A stretch of DNA of 64,000 bases. It comes from Ruegeria arenilitoris. Lineage in GTDB: Bacteria > Pseudomonadota > Alphaproteobacteria > Rhodobacterales > Rhodobacteraceae. The position numbers and the translations under genes were made by a program. Of the stretch, positions 36,649 to 44,599 are shown in pieces. Position 1 is the stretch's first letter, and each line of letters begins with the position of its first letter. The notes below the pieces were generated by a model. It saw nothing but the letters and a program-made list of their open reading frames with translations, had not been told where the DNA came from and ran no database searches. The stretch is taken from assembly GCF_013035315.1 (NCBI RefSeq), contig NZ_WQHP01000003.1, forward strand, positions 310,001 through 374,000, given 5' to 3'.

Positions 36649-38355
36649 ATGGCTAAGCCACAACAGGAAGAAAGGAAGCGCACTCTTCCGATCCTTCAGG
36701 GCGTTCTGCCGTTCAACCGCGCGACTTTGCCCGCCGAGGTTTTGGCGGGCCTCACCTTTGCCTGCCTCGCGATCCCCGAGGTCATGGGCTACACGAAGAT
36801 CGCGGGCACGCCGGTGGTCACGGGCCTTTATACGATCCTTATCCCCATGGCCCTGTTCGCCCTGTTCGGATCGTCTCGGCATCTGGTTGTGGGGGCGGAT
36901 TCTGCCACCGCAGCGATCACCGCTTCGGCCCTTGCGGGTATGGCCGTTTCGGGATCCTCCGAGTATCTTGCCCTGGCATCCCTGCTGGCGCTGATGGCAG
37001 CGGTTCTACTGATTGCTGCGCGGGTCATCGGGCTTGGGTTTCTGGCGGATTTCCTGTCACGGACCGTACTTGTTGGGTTTCTGACGGGTGTCGGAATTCA
37101 GGTCGCAACCGGCGAGATCCCCGGTTTGCTGGGCATCCAAAGCGATGGACACGGAACGATTGCCAAACTGCAGGCAACATTTCAAAACATCGGCCAGACC
37201 AGTTGGCCCACATTGGGCGTGTCACTGGCGGTCCTCTTGGTGGTGGTTGGATGCAGAAGGCTATCACCAAAACTGCCCGGCCCTCTATTCGCGATACTGG
37301 GCGTTATCCTGTGCAGCTGGGCCTTTACGTTCAGCGCGTCCGGCATCGCGGTTTTAGGTCCGGTTCCCGGCGGCTTGCCCGCCCTGTCGATCCCCAATGT
37401 CGATTGGAGCTGGACGCTGTTCAAACAATTGCTGCCAACAGCCTTGTCGATCTTTGTCGTGATCCTGGCCCAAAGCGCTGCAACCTCGCGTGCATATGCG
37501 GCCCGATATGATGAGAAGTTCAGCGAGAATACTGACCTCGTTGGGTTGGGCCTTGCCAATCTTGGCGCAGCCTTTTCAGGCACCTTTGTTGTTAACGGCA
37601 GCCCGACAAAGACCGAAATGGTAGCCAGCGCTGGCGGGCGCAGCCAAATTGCCCAACTGACAACCGTCGCGATTGTACTGGTGGTCATTTTGTTCCTGAC
37701 AGGCCCCTTGGCCTATCTGCCAAACGCGGCCTTGTCCGCGGTCGTTTTCTTGATCGGTCTGAAGCTGATCGACCTGAAGGGTCTGACCGCCATCTACAAA
37801 CAAGCGCGGTCCGAATTCTGGATCGCTGTGGCCACGGCGGCCGTCGTTGTCTTTGTGGGTGTCGAACAAGGCATCATCTTTGCCATGGTCCTGTCCCTGA
37901 TCGACCACACGCGCCGGGGATACCGCCCCAAAAACGCAGTGATCGTCAGAACTGCAGGCGGCGGTTGGCACTCCAAGCCTGTCTCAAGCCCCAGCCAGTT
38001 CGAACCCGGCCTTGTGATTTATCGCTTTTCACACAGCCTGTATTACGCAAACACGCAACGGCTTTCAGATGAAATTGCAGAACTCACGACAGACCAAGAG
38101 ACCCCGGTTCAATGGTTCTGCATTGAGGCTACTGCCATCGATGATGTCGATTTCACCGCAGGTTACACCCTGCGCAACGTTCTCAAACTGCTGAAGGACA
38201 AGAACATCAAGCTGGTCTTCCTCATGGTCGAACCGCATGTGCGATCAGAACTGGACCGGTACGGCGTGACAGATCTGGTCGGCGAGGACGCCTTTTTCCA
38301 CACCGGAGAAGATTTGCTGGACGCATACAAACGCAGCACCTCATCCGGATCGTGA
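36649..38355 (+). CDS. SulP-family anion transporter with STAS domain
   Basis: SulP permeases carry sulfate, bicarbonate or related anions. I start it at ATG 36649 (MAKPQQEERKRTLPILQGVL) behind ACAGGAG, giving 568 residues. About ten to twelve membrane helices run from residue 25 to 430, with the family signature YTKIAGTPVVTGLYTILIPM and SRHLVVGADSATAAI. A STAS domain fills about residues 450-560 (VIYRFSHSLYYANTQRLSDE, FCIEATAIDDVDFTAGYTL). The substrate cannot be read from sequence. Confidence 0.92.
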   Translation: MAKPQQEERKRTLPILQGVLPFNRATLPAEVLAGLTFACLAIPEVMGYTKIAGTPVVTGLYTILIPMALFALFGSSRHLVVGADSATAAITASALAGMAVSGSSEYLALASLLALMAAVLLIAARVIGLGFLADFLSRTVLVGFLTGVGIQVATGEIPGLLGIQSDGHGTIAKLQATFQNIGQTSWPTLGVSLAVLLVVVGCRRLSPKLPGPLFAILGVILCSWAFTFSASGIAVLGPVPGGLPALSIPNVDWSWTLFKQLLPTALSIFVVILAQSAATSRAYAARYDEKFSENTDLVGLGLANLGAAFSGTFVVNGSPTKTEMVASAGGRSQIAQLTTVAIVLVVILFLTGPLAYLPNAALSAVVFLIGLKLIDLKGLTAIYKQARSEFWIAVATAAVVVFVGVEQGIIFAMVLSLIDHTRRGYRPKNAVIVRTAGGGWHSKPVSSPSQFEPGLVIYRFSHSLYYANTQRLSDEIAELTTDQETPVQWFCIEATAIDDVDFTAGYTLRNVLKLLKDKNIKLVFLMVEPHVRSELDRYGVTDLVGEDAFFHTGEDLLDAYKRSTSSGS

Positions 38356-38366
38356 ACGCACCCGGA

Positions 38367-38990
38367 TCACTGCGGCTGCTGCAGGCGGGCAAACAAGCGC
38401 AGCGCATGCGCCGGATCCTGAGCAGAGCCAGGCAACACCGGATCATAGGCCACGCGGATCAGCCCGGCAATGTCCGGACGCAGTATGGTTGAATCCCCAG
38501 CAACCGCCAAAGGGGACTGCGTTCGGAACGCCGTGTCCGACCACAACAGGATTGTCTGCACGACCTGACTAAGCGCCAGCGTCTCGGCCGGAACCTTCGA
38601 TAGTTCTTTGTCCATCCGCAAGAACACAAAGGCCGCTCGGATCGCACCGTCCTCTTCGAACCGGAACACGCGGTACTGGTTGGCATCCGCTGCGATAAGT
38701 CGATCAACCAACGGACCAAGATCAGGGATCAGCCGATCCAGATCGGGGACCTCCAACAGTTCTTTCCAATCCCTGAAGAAAAACACCATGCAGTTTGCAC
38801 CCAGTTCCGGGTCGGTTTCGGCCATCTTGTGATCTGCGAGGCTCACAACAGCTTCAAACGCACCTTTTACGGTCGCAAGCGTCTCATCTTCGACGCCAAA
38901 GACGATGGGCACGATGGGCCGGCCCCAACGGGCAAACAGAAACTCGCCGCTTTCGCGGGTGAACAGGGCCTCGATTTCGTCCGGATTCAC
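38367..38990 (-). CDS. conserved-looking hypothetical protein
   Basis: I do not recognise this 207-residue soluble protein. It starts with GTG at 38990. It has no signal peptide or membrane segment, is acidic and leucine-rich, and begins MNPDEIEALFTRESGEFLFA. The motif FARWGRPIVPIVFGVEDETL suggests a globular alpha/beta fold. Codon use matches its neighbours and it lies between sulP (convergent, 11 bp) and ruvB (63 bp upstream on the same strand), so it may share the ruv transcript. Confidence 0.7.
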   Translation of the reverse strand: MNPDEIEALFTRESGEFLFARWGRPIVPIVFGVEDETLATVKGAFEAVVSLADHKMAETDPELGANCMVFFFRDWKELLEVPDLDRLIPDLGPLVDRLIAADANQYRVFRFEEDGAIRAAFVFLRMDKELSKVPAETLALSQVVQTILLWSDTAFRTQSPLAVAGDSTILRPDIAGLIRVAYDPVLPGSAQDPAHALRLFARLQQPQ

Positions 38991-39053
38991 GCGCAGTCCT
39001 TCATCGTTTTTCAGCTTCTTCGACCGCAGGCATAAAATCTAAGCCGCGCAGCT

Positions 39054-40073
39054 TCAACCAAACAGATCGCTTTGGCCCTTTGGCGCAGCCATACCCAGAT
39101 GCGTCCAGGCCTTCTGTGCCAACATCCTTCCGCGTGGAGTGCGCTGAATCAGACCTTGCTGCAGCAAATATGGCTCGATCACTTCTTCTAGCGAGTCCCG
39201 GCTTTCCGACAGAGCAGCCGACAGCGTTTCGATCCCAACCGGACCTCCTGCATAGTTCTCGGCGATCAGCTTCAAGTACCGACGGTCGGCACCATCAAGG
39301 CCCAGATTGTCGACGCCCAGTCGCGTCAAAGCCCCGTCCGCCAGCTCGCGCGTGATCCGCCCGTCGCCCTCGACAATGGCGAAGTCCACCACCCGGCGCA
39401 GCAATCGGCCCGCGATCCGCGGCGTCCCTCGGGACCGGCGCGCAATTTCACGCGCGCCTTCGTCATCAGTAGGCGCGCCCAGTTTGCGGGCGTTGCGGGT
39501 GACGATCTCATGCAGTTCGTCCACCGTGTAGAATTGCAGCCGGGTTGGAATGCCGAACCGGTCGCGCAGCGGCGTCGTCAGCAGACCCATCCGCGTCGTA
39601 GCTCCAACCAACGTAAACGGCTGCAGTTCGATCCGCACCGTCCGCGCCGCCGGACCCTCGCCAATCACGAGGTCCAGCTCAAAATCTTCCATCGCCGGAT
39701 ACAGCACCTCTTCGACCGCCGGATTCAACCGATGGATTTCGTCGATAAACAGAACGTCCCGCGACTCCAGATTGGTCAGAATTGCCGCCAGATCGCCCGC
39801 CTTGGCCAGAACCGGACCAGAGGTCATACGGAAATTCACCCCAAGCTCACGCGCCATGATCTGCGCCAGGGTGGTTTTCCCCAAACCCGGAGGACCATGG
39901 AACAGCGTGTGGTCCATCGCCTCGCCGCGCTGACGCGCCGACTGGATAAAGATGCGCAGATTGGCCCGCGCTTCGGCTTGACCGATGAATTCATCCAACC
40001 CCTGCGGACGCAAGGCGCGATCATTGTCCTCGGGCATTGGTTCGGGGCGCAGCGTGGGATCAGCGTCGACCAT
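39054..40073 (-). CDS. ruvB: Holliday junction branch migration helicase RuvB
   Basis: RuvB is the hexameric AAA+ motor that drives Holliday junction branch migration with RuvA. Walker A is [17 protein letters not shown] (near residue 62), Walker B is [19 protein letters not shown], and [17 protein letters not shown] carries sensor and arginine-finger regions. The C-terminal winged helix ends [18 protein letters not shown]. Length is 339 residues. It follows ruvA after 4 bp. Confidence 0.97.
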   Translation of the reverse strand: MVDADPTLRPEPMPEDNDRALRPQGLDEFIGQAEARANLRIFIQSARQRGEAMDHTLFHGPPGLGKTTLAQIMARELGVNFRMTSGPVLAKAGDLAAILTNLESRDVLFIDEIHRLNPAVEEVLYPAMEDFELDLVIGEGPAARTVRIELQPFTLVGATTRMGLLTTPLRDRFGIPTRLQFYTVDELHEIVTRNARKLGAPTDDEGAREIARRSRGTPRIAGRLLRRVVDFAIVEGDGRITRELADGALTRLGVDNLGLDGADRRYLKLIAENYAGGPVGIETLSAALSESRDSLEEVIEPYLLQQGLIQRTPRGRMLAQKAWTHLGMAAPKGQSDLFG

Positions 40074-40077
40074 TCAT

Positions 40078-40755
40078 CTACCCTTTCGGTGCCAACAGCT
40101 TGAGCGCGGCCCGGATCAACTCGGCCTCGCCCGCCTCGGGCAGGTTGGCAGCCGCTTCAGCAACGGCCGAGGCCGCCTCGGACGGGCCATATCCCAGATT
40201 GGACAGCGCCGACAACGCACCCGCCGACGCGGCGGCAGAACCCGAGGCTGGTTTGACCGTCCGTTTCGGTGCGGGTGTCGCTTCGACGTGCTCAACAACT
40301 TCTAACTCGGGGCCATCCGTCGCCTCGGTCACCGTACCGCCCATCGCCATCACGCCGGGCGCCTTGTCCTTGAGGTCCAACACGATCCGCTGCGCCGTTT
40401 TGGGCCCGACGCCCTTGGCTGCTTTGACTGCGCCCCAGTCCCCCAAGGCAATCGCGCGGCTGACCCCGTCCGGTCCCAGCGCTGACAGGATGGCCAGAGA
40501 GACCTTGGCCCCGACGCCCTGAACCGAGCAAAGCAACCGGTGCCATTCCTTTTCGACCAGCGAAAGGAACCCATACAGCTGCATCAGATCTTCGCGCACA
40601 ACCATGTCGGTGTAGATCGAGACGGCCTCGCCCACACCCGGCAGTGCCGCCATGGTCCGGTCCGAACAGTAGACGATGTAGCCAACCCCCCTCACGTCGA
40701 TCAGAACGTGATCCGCCGCGCGATAGTCCAGGCGCCCTGTCAGCTTTCCGATCAT
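40078..40755 (-). CDS. ruvA: Holliday junction DNA-binding protein RuvA
   Basis: RuvA binds four-way junctions and directs RuvB. The N-terminal OB fold begins [20 protein letters not shown], and the tandem helix-hairpin-helix region includes [20 protein letters not shown] and [20 protein letters not shown]. An acidic and alanine-rich linker leads to domain III ([20 protein letters not shown]). Length is 225 residues. It overlaps ruvC by 4 bp. Confidence 0.96.
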   Translation of the reverse strand: MIGKLTGRLDYRAADHVLIDVRGVGYIVYCSDRTMAALPGVGEAVSIYTDMVVREDLMQLYGFLSLVEKEWHRLLCSVQGVGAKVSLAILSALGPDGVSRAIALGDWGAVKAAKGVGPKTAQRIVLDLKDKAPGVMAMGGTVTEATDGPELEVVEHVEATPAPKRTVKPASGSAAASAGALSALSNLGYGPSEAASAVAEAAANLPEAGEAELIRAALKLLAPKG

Positions 40756-41249
40756 GCCCGTACCTCTTTCAAGCGCGCCTGTGGCGCTGTGCCGTAATAG
40801 GAATGACAGATGGCTATCGCCAGCGCATCTGCCGCATCCGCCCCTTTGGGCTGGCAGCCCGGCAGTTGCAGTTTGACCATATGAAGAACCTGCTCTTTTT
40901 CAGCATGCCCAACGCCCACCACCGTCTTTTTGACCCGGTTGGGTGCGTACTCCCCTACAGGCAGCCCTGCCTGCGCCAATGTCAGCAACGCCACGCCACG
41001 GGCCTGGCCGAGTTTCAACGTCCCGGCCCCGTCCTTGTTGACGAAGGTCTGTTCGATGGCCGCCTGATCCGGCTGATGCTCGGCTATGACCTCGACAATC
41101 TGGTTATGAAGCGACAACAATCGCTCACCCAGATCGTCCCCATCTGACTTGCATAACCCGTTGGCAACGTGGCTCAGGCGGCTGCCATGCGATTCGATGA
41201 CGCCCCATCCCAGGGTCCTGAGCCCCGGATCAATGCCCAAAATCCGCAT
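40752..41249 (-). CDS. ruvC: Holliday junction endonuclease RuvC
   Basis: RuvC resolves Holliday junctions. The catalytic acidic residues are visible: [17 protein letters not shown] (Asp), [12 protein letters not shown] (Glu) and [15 protein letters not shown] (two Asp). I start it at ATG 41249 (MRILGIDPG), giving 165 residues. The frame opens at 41300. It is the first gene of ruvC-ruvA-ruvB. Confidence 0.96.
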   Translation of the reverse strand: MRILGIDPGLRTLGWGVIESHGSRLSHVANGLCKSDGDDLGERLLSLHNQIVEVIAEHQPDQAAIEQTFVNKDGAGTLKLGQARGVALLTLAQAGLPVGEYAPNRVKKTVVGVGHAEKEQVLHMVKLQLPGCQPKGADAADALAIAICHSYYGTAPQARLKEVRA

Positions 41250-41344
41250 GTTTCGCCTCGGCCTGCTCGGGTTTTTGTGATCTTTCTTTCGAATTAGCAC
41301 GAAGCGTGAACATTTTCCAAGCGAATTGCGCCAGCGCTCAAAAA

Positions 41345-41410
41345 CGACAGACCTGTTTCAAGGGCGACAGATCGGCCCGTTTGCGACAGCGAAAAGTCTG
41401 AAATCGACAC
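41345..41410 (+). repeat. four CGACA elements at about two helical turns
   Basis: CGACAG occurs at 41345, 41365 and 41384, and CGACAC at 41405. Starts are spaced 20, 19 and 21 bp, which puts all four on one face of the helix. The spacer sequences differ. This looks like an array of regulator sites between the divergent ruvC and DUF1127 genes. Confidence 0.45.
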
Positions 41411-41502
41411 GTTTCATGAGGCGAAAATGACCAATAAATTAAGGGACTTTCATGAAATTCAAGCTCTGCAAAAATTGCATAGGACAGTTGCAAATTCCGC
41501 AC

Positions 41503-41531
41503 TTGCATAGCCGATTTGGCAGCACTAGATG
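41503..41531 (+). promoter_or_regulatory. candidate promoter of the DUF1127 gene
   Basis: TTGCAT (41503-41508) and TAGATG (41526-41531) are separated by 17 bp and lie about 50 bp before the start codon. A second TTGCATAG copy 28 bp upstream may also matter. Confidence 0.4.
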
Positions 41532-41582
41532 CCGCTCAGATCAGACGATCAAACGTTAACTTAAACCAGAAGGAAACAGGAT

Positions 41583-41795
41583 ATGGCTGCACTGGACACC
41601 ACCCGCACCACCACTGGCTCGTTCGGCCTCGTTGGCCGTATCGGCGCAACATTCGCTTCGGCCGTAAACGCCGTTATCGAATGGAACGACGCCCGCGTCA
41701 CCCGCAACGCGCTGAGCGGTCTGACGGATCGCGAACTGGAAGATATCGGACTGTGCCGTGGCGATATTGACGTCGTGGCTGAAGGTCGTCGCTAA
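41583..41795 (+). CDS. DUF1127 small protein
   Basis: DUF1127 proteins are small, basic-to-neutral proteins common in alphaproteobacteria. Some bind RNA and affect phosphate or carbon uptake. The C-terminal domain is clear: WNDARVTRNALSGLTDRELE followed by DIGLCRGDIDVVAEGRR. The N-terminal half is rich in Thr, Gly and Ala. Length is 70 residues. AGAAGGAAACAGG precedes the ATG. It has its own promoter and terminator, which suggests a strong monocistronic transcript. Confidence 0.9.
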   Translation: MAALDTTRTTTGSFGLVGRIGATFASAVNAVIEWNDARVTRNALSGLTDRELEDIGLCRGDIDVVAEGRR

Positions 41796-41851
41796 GGTTT
41801 AGCACACCCCACCACTCATATGCCCCTTATCTCCCTCGGGGGGCAAAACAG

Positions 41852-41879
41852 AACGCCGCGCAAGTTCATGCGCGGCGTT
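41852..41879 (+). terminator. intrinsic terminator of the DUF1127 gene
   Basis: AACGCCGCGC (41852-41861) and GCGCGGCGTT (41870-41879) form a perfect 10-bp stem with an 8-base loop, followed by TTCTG. It also faces the convergent gene ending at 41901. Confidence 0.75.
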
Positions 41880-41900
41880 TCTGATTCAAATGACCAATTG

Positions 41901-42245
41901 TCAGGGCAAAAGCTTGTTCAGTTGTTCCGCAAGCAGTTGCGACACCGGATCAATCTGCATCACCCAGGCCCCGGCCTTTTCCACCGAAGTACCCTCGGCC
42001 AAAGCGTCGACCCTGTACTGATAGCCGGAAGTGCCCAAGCTGGTCAGCAAGAACGTCTTGAACGCAAACAAGCCGAGCAGACACATCACCAGAACCTTGG
42101 CAGGCAAAGCAGATTTCACCCGCTGCGGTTTCATCACAACAAGCCCGTCCTTGCGCATGGTCGCGCGGTATCCACGGCTCAGCTTGGCGTGCTTTTTGTT
42201 CAGACGATGAACGCGCTGATCAAACTCTAGTTGTTTTCCCGTCAT
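41901..42245 (-). CDS. small single-pass membrane protein, unknown
   Basis: I do not recognise this protein. I start it at ATG 42245 (MTGKQLEFDQRVHRLNKKHA), with GGAGG 9 bp upstream, giving 114 residues. A basic N-terminal half (about residues 10-45) precedes one membrane helix (AKVLVMCLLGLFAFKTFLL) and a short polar tail (YRVDALAEGTSVEKAGAWVM). This suggests a cytoplasmic basic domain with a periplasmic tail. Codon use is normal for the window. Confidence 0.65.
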   Translation of the reverse strand: MTGKQLEFDQRVHRLNKKHAKLSRGYRATMRKDGLVVMKPQRVKSALPAKVLVMCLLGLFAFKTFLLTSLGTSGYQYRVDALAEGTSVEKAGAWVMQIDPVSQLLAEQLNKLLP

Positions 42246-42348
42246 GGCAGCCTCCACAAACCGCCCCCGATTCCACGTTAAGACGGTAGAAACAGAATGC
42301 GACAAAATCGAGGCAAAACACTAGAAAGCTCCTGCAAATGGTCCAGAT

Positions 42349-43221
42349 TTAGCCCTGTTTGCTTAATATTAGCGTCGTCCATTCACCAATCTGGTTGGTT
42401 TTGTCCAGATTGAACCCGTTTTGCAAATAAACGGAAACCACATCATCGGCCTGCTCGTTAAGGATTCCCGACAGGATGGCGTATCCACCGACTCGCAGAT
42501 TCGCGGCGATTTCCGGGGACAGAGCCACCAGCGGACCCTTGAGGATGTTGGCGAAAATCAGATCATAGGGCGCAAGGGCCTTCAGTTCGGGGTGATCGAA
42601 CCCTGCCGCTTCGACACAACGGACCTGACCAGCCATCCCGTTGGCCTTCAGGTTGGCTTCGGCCACGTCAACGGCCACTTCGTCAATGTCACTGGCGATA
42701 ATGTCGCCGTCCCAAACCCGCGCGGCGGCCATGGCCAAAACGGCCGTTCCGCAACCGATATCGGCCACTTTGCTGGCCGTGAACCCTTGGTTCAGCAGAT
42801 GGTCCAGCGCCTTCAGGCAGCCCAGTGTGGTGCCGTGGTGGCCGGTGCCAAAGGCCATTGCAGCCTCGATCAGCAGCGGGATGCGCCCTTCCGGCAGCTT
42901 GTCTGCGTCGTGGCTGCCGTAGACAAAGAACCGCCCGGCCTCGACGGGGGCCAGCTCGCGGCGTACATGGGCAACCCAATCGGTTTCGGGCAGTACCGAG
43001 ACCACAAACGGTTTGGCCTCGAACGCGGCGGCCAAAACGGCCAGCGCGGTTTCGTCCGGAGTCTCGGTGAAATAGCCGCCGACCTCCCACAGACCCGAGC
43101 CGTCCTCGACTTCAAACACGCCAACGCCAGTGGGTTCCGGCTCAAGGCGCTCCATGGCTTCGCCCAGCCCTTCGGCAGCTTTCTTACCGGTCAGAGTGGT
43201 CAGCGCGGTGAATGTGGGCAT
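42349..43221 (-). CDS. prmA: ribosomal protein L11 methyltransferase
   Basis: PrmA trimethylates ribosomal protein L11. The S-adenosylmethionine motif I, VADIGCGTAVLAMAAARVW, is near residue 160. IPLLIEAAMAFGTGHHGTT is the family linker motif and DLIFANILKGPLVAL follows (post-motif). Length is 290 residues. AGGAGG lies just upstream of the ATG. It is preceded by the MFS gene on the same strand. Confidence 0.95.
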   Translation of the reverse strand: MPTFTALTTLTGKKAAEGLGEAMERLEPEPTGVGVFEVEDGSGLWEVGGYFTETPDETALAVLAAAFEAKPFVVSVLPETDWVAHVRRELAPVEAGRFFVYGSHDADKLPEGRIPLLIEAAMAFGTGHHGTTLGCLKALDHLLNQGFTASKVADIGCGTAVLAMAAARVWDGDIIASDIDEVAVDVAEANLKANGMAGQVRCVEAAGFDHPELKALAPYDLIFANILKGPLVALSPEIAANLRVGGYAILSGILNEQADDVVSVYLQNGFNLDKTNQIGEWTTLILSKQG

Positions 43222-43287
43222 GGGGGCCTCCTGTATCAGTTGACACAGCGCCTATGGCGATGGCCCGCCAAGGTCAAGTATCGGCGC

Positions 43288-44520
43288 TTATTCGGCGGGC
43301 GCAGGCGCGTATTTCGCCAGGATCGTCTCATTGCCCGGCTCAGGGTGTCGAGGGATCAGCAGTGACAACAACAGAGAAATCATCGCCATTGCGGCAGCCA
43401 ATGCAAAAACCGCTCCGGGCGAAACGACCCAAAGCAGGCCGAGAAGCGCGGGCAGGAACACAGCGGCAATGTGGTTGATGGTGAAAGCGACCGCCGCAGT
43501 CGGTGCAATGTCGGCCGGGTCCGCGATTTTCTGGAAATAAGTTTTCAGAGCCAGCGCCAATGCAAACAGAACATGGTCGATCACATACAGGATCGCCGCC
43601 AGAACTACGCCCCAGCCAAACCAGTAAATCCCGCCGTAGGCCGCAAAGACGATGGCCAAACCGGCATATTCGAAGATCAGGGTCCTCCGCTCTCCGAACA
43701 CAGCCACTGCTTTACCCAGCATCGGGGCCGCGGCCATGTTGATCACAAGGTTGATCAAATAGAGACTGGTCAGCTCATGCACTTCAAAGCCGAATTTCTC
43801 AACCATCATGAAGCCTGCAAAAACCACAAAGATCTGCCTGCGTGCCCCGGCCATGAACTGCAGCGCGTAATACAGCCAGTACCGTTTGCGCAGCACCAGC
43901 TTTTTGGTCTGTGGCGTTGGTGCATCGAATTGCGGGTAGGCCAGCAGGCAGAACAGCGCCAGCAGCGCGGTCACGCCCCCTGCGGCCATGAAAACGGTAT
44001 TGTAGGACAGGTCAAACCGGTCCCAAGTCAGAACGATCAATCCATAAACCACTGCCGTAGCTGCCGAGCCCATGGCCACAAGCCATCCCAGCACCTGGGG
44101 CGCACGATCCTTGGGCAGCCATTGCAATTGAAGCGACTGGTTCACCGTTTCGTAGTAGTGGAACCCGATCGAGCTAAAGAGCGTAACAAACAGCAATCCA
44201 CCCAGACTTGGGAACCAGGCGGTCACCGCCGTTGCGACGCCCAGCATCATCAGCGAAATCATCGCCAGCACCTGCTCGCGCACAAAAATGATGACCGCGA
44301 TCACGCCAACAGCCAGGAAACCGGGGATCTCCCGAACCGTGTGCAACAAGCCAATATCGGCCCCGTCAAAATTCGCCACCTCGATAACGAAGTTGTTCAG
44401 CAGCGCGCTCCACCCGTTGAACGCAATGGGCATGGTCAGCGCCATCATGAACAAGAGGGTCACAGGACGGCGCCAGAACGGAAGGCTCTGTGCCTCGGAC
44501 AGGGGCATTGGTTTCAGCAT
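43288..44520 (-). CDS. MFS-type transporter
   Basis: The 410-residue protein has about eleven or twelve hydrophobic helices (for example VTLLFMMALTMPIAFNGW, GFLAVGVIAVIIFVREQVLA, LGGLLFVTLFSSIGFHYYET), in two halves, and is read as a major facilitator transporter. There is no clear substrate motif. It is placed between prmA and priA, on the same strand as both, with 66-79 bp gaps. Its function is unknown. Confidence 0.78.
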   Translation of the reverse strand: MLKPMPLSEAQSLPFWRRPVTLLFMMALTMPIAFNGWSALLNNFVIEVANFDGADIGLLHTVREIPGFLAVGVIAVIIFVREQVLAMISLMMLGVATAVTAWFPSLGGLLFVTLFSSIGFHYYETVNQSLQLQWLPKDRAPQVLGWLVAMGSAATAVVYGLIVLTWDRFDLSYNTVFMAAGGVTALLALFCLLAYPQFDAPTPQTKKLVLRKRYWLYYALQFMAGARRQIFVVFAGFMMVEKFGFEVHELTSLYLINLVINMAAAPMLGKAVAVFGERRTLIFEYAGLAIVFAAYGGIYWFGWGVVLAAILYVIDHVLFALALALKTYFQKIADPADIAPTAAVAFTINHIAAVFLPALLGLLWVVSPGAVFALAAAMAMISLLLSLLIPRHPEPGNETILAKYAPAPAE

Positions 44521-44599
44521 GGGACTCCTCTACGCCCATTTTTTTGGTTTGGCGAGAGGGAAGCCACCCGCGCACAGTCACCCTGCGTTGATGCAGAGG

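Larger units (their letters stand above)
41250..41582. other. 333-bp divergent intergenic region with phased repeats
   Basis: This region separates ruvC and the DUF1127 gene. It holds four CGACA elements 19-21 bp apart (41345-41410), two copies of TTGCATAG (41475-41482 and 41503-41510), and a likely promoter for the DUF1127 gene. The part from about 41430 to 41500 is AT-rich. I see no gene in it. Confidence 0.6.
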
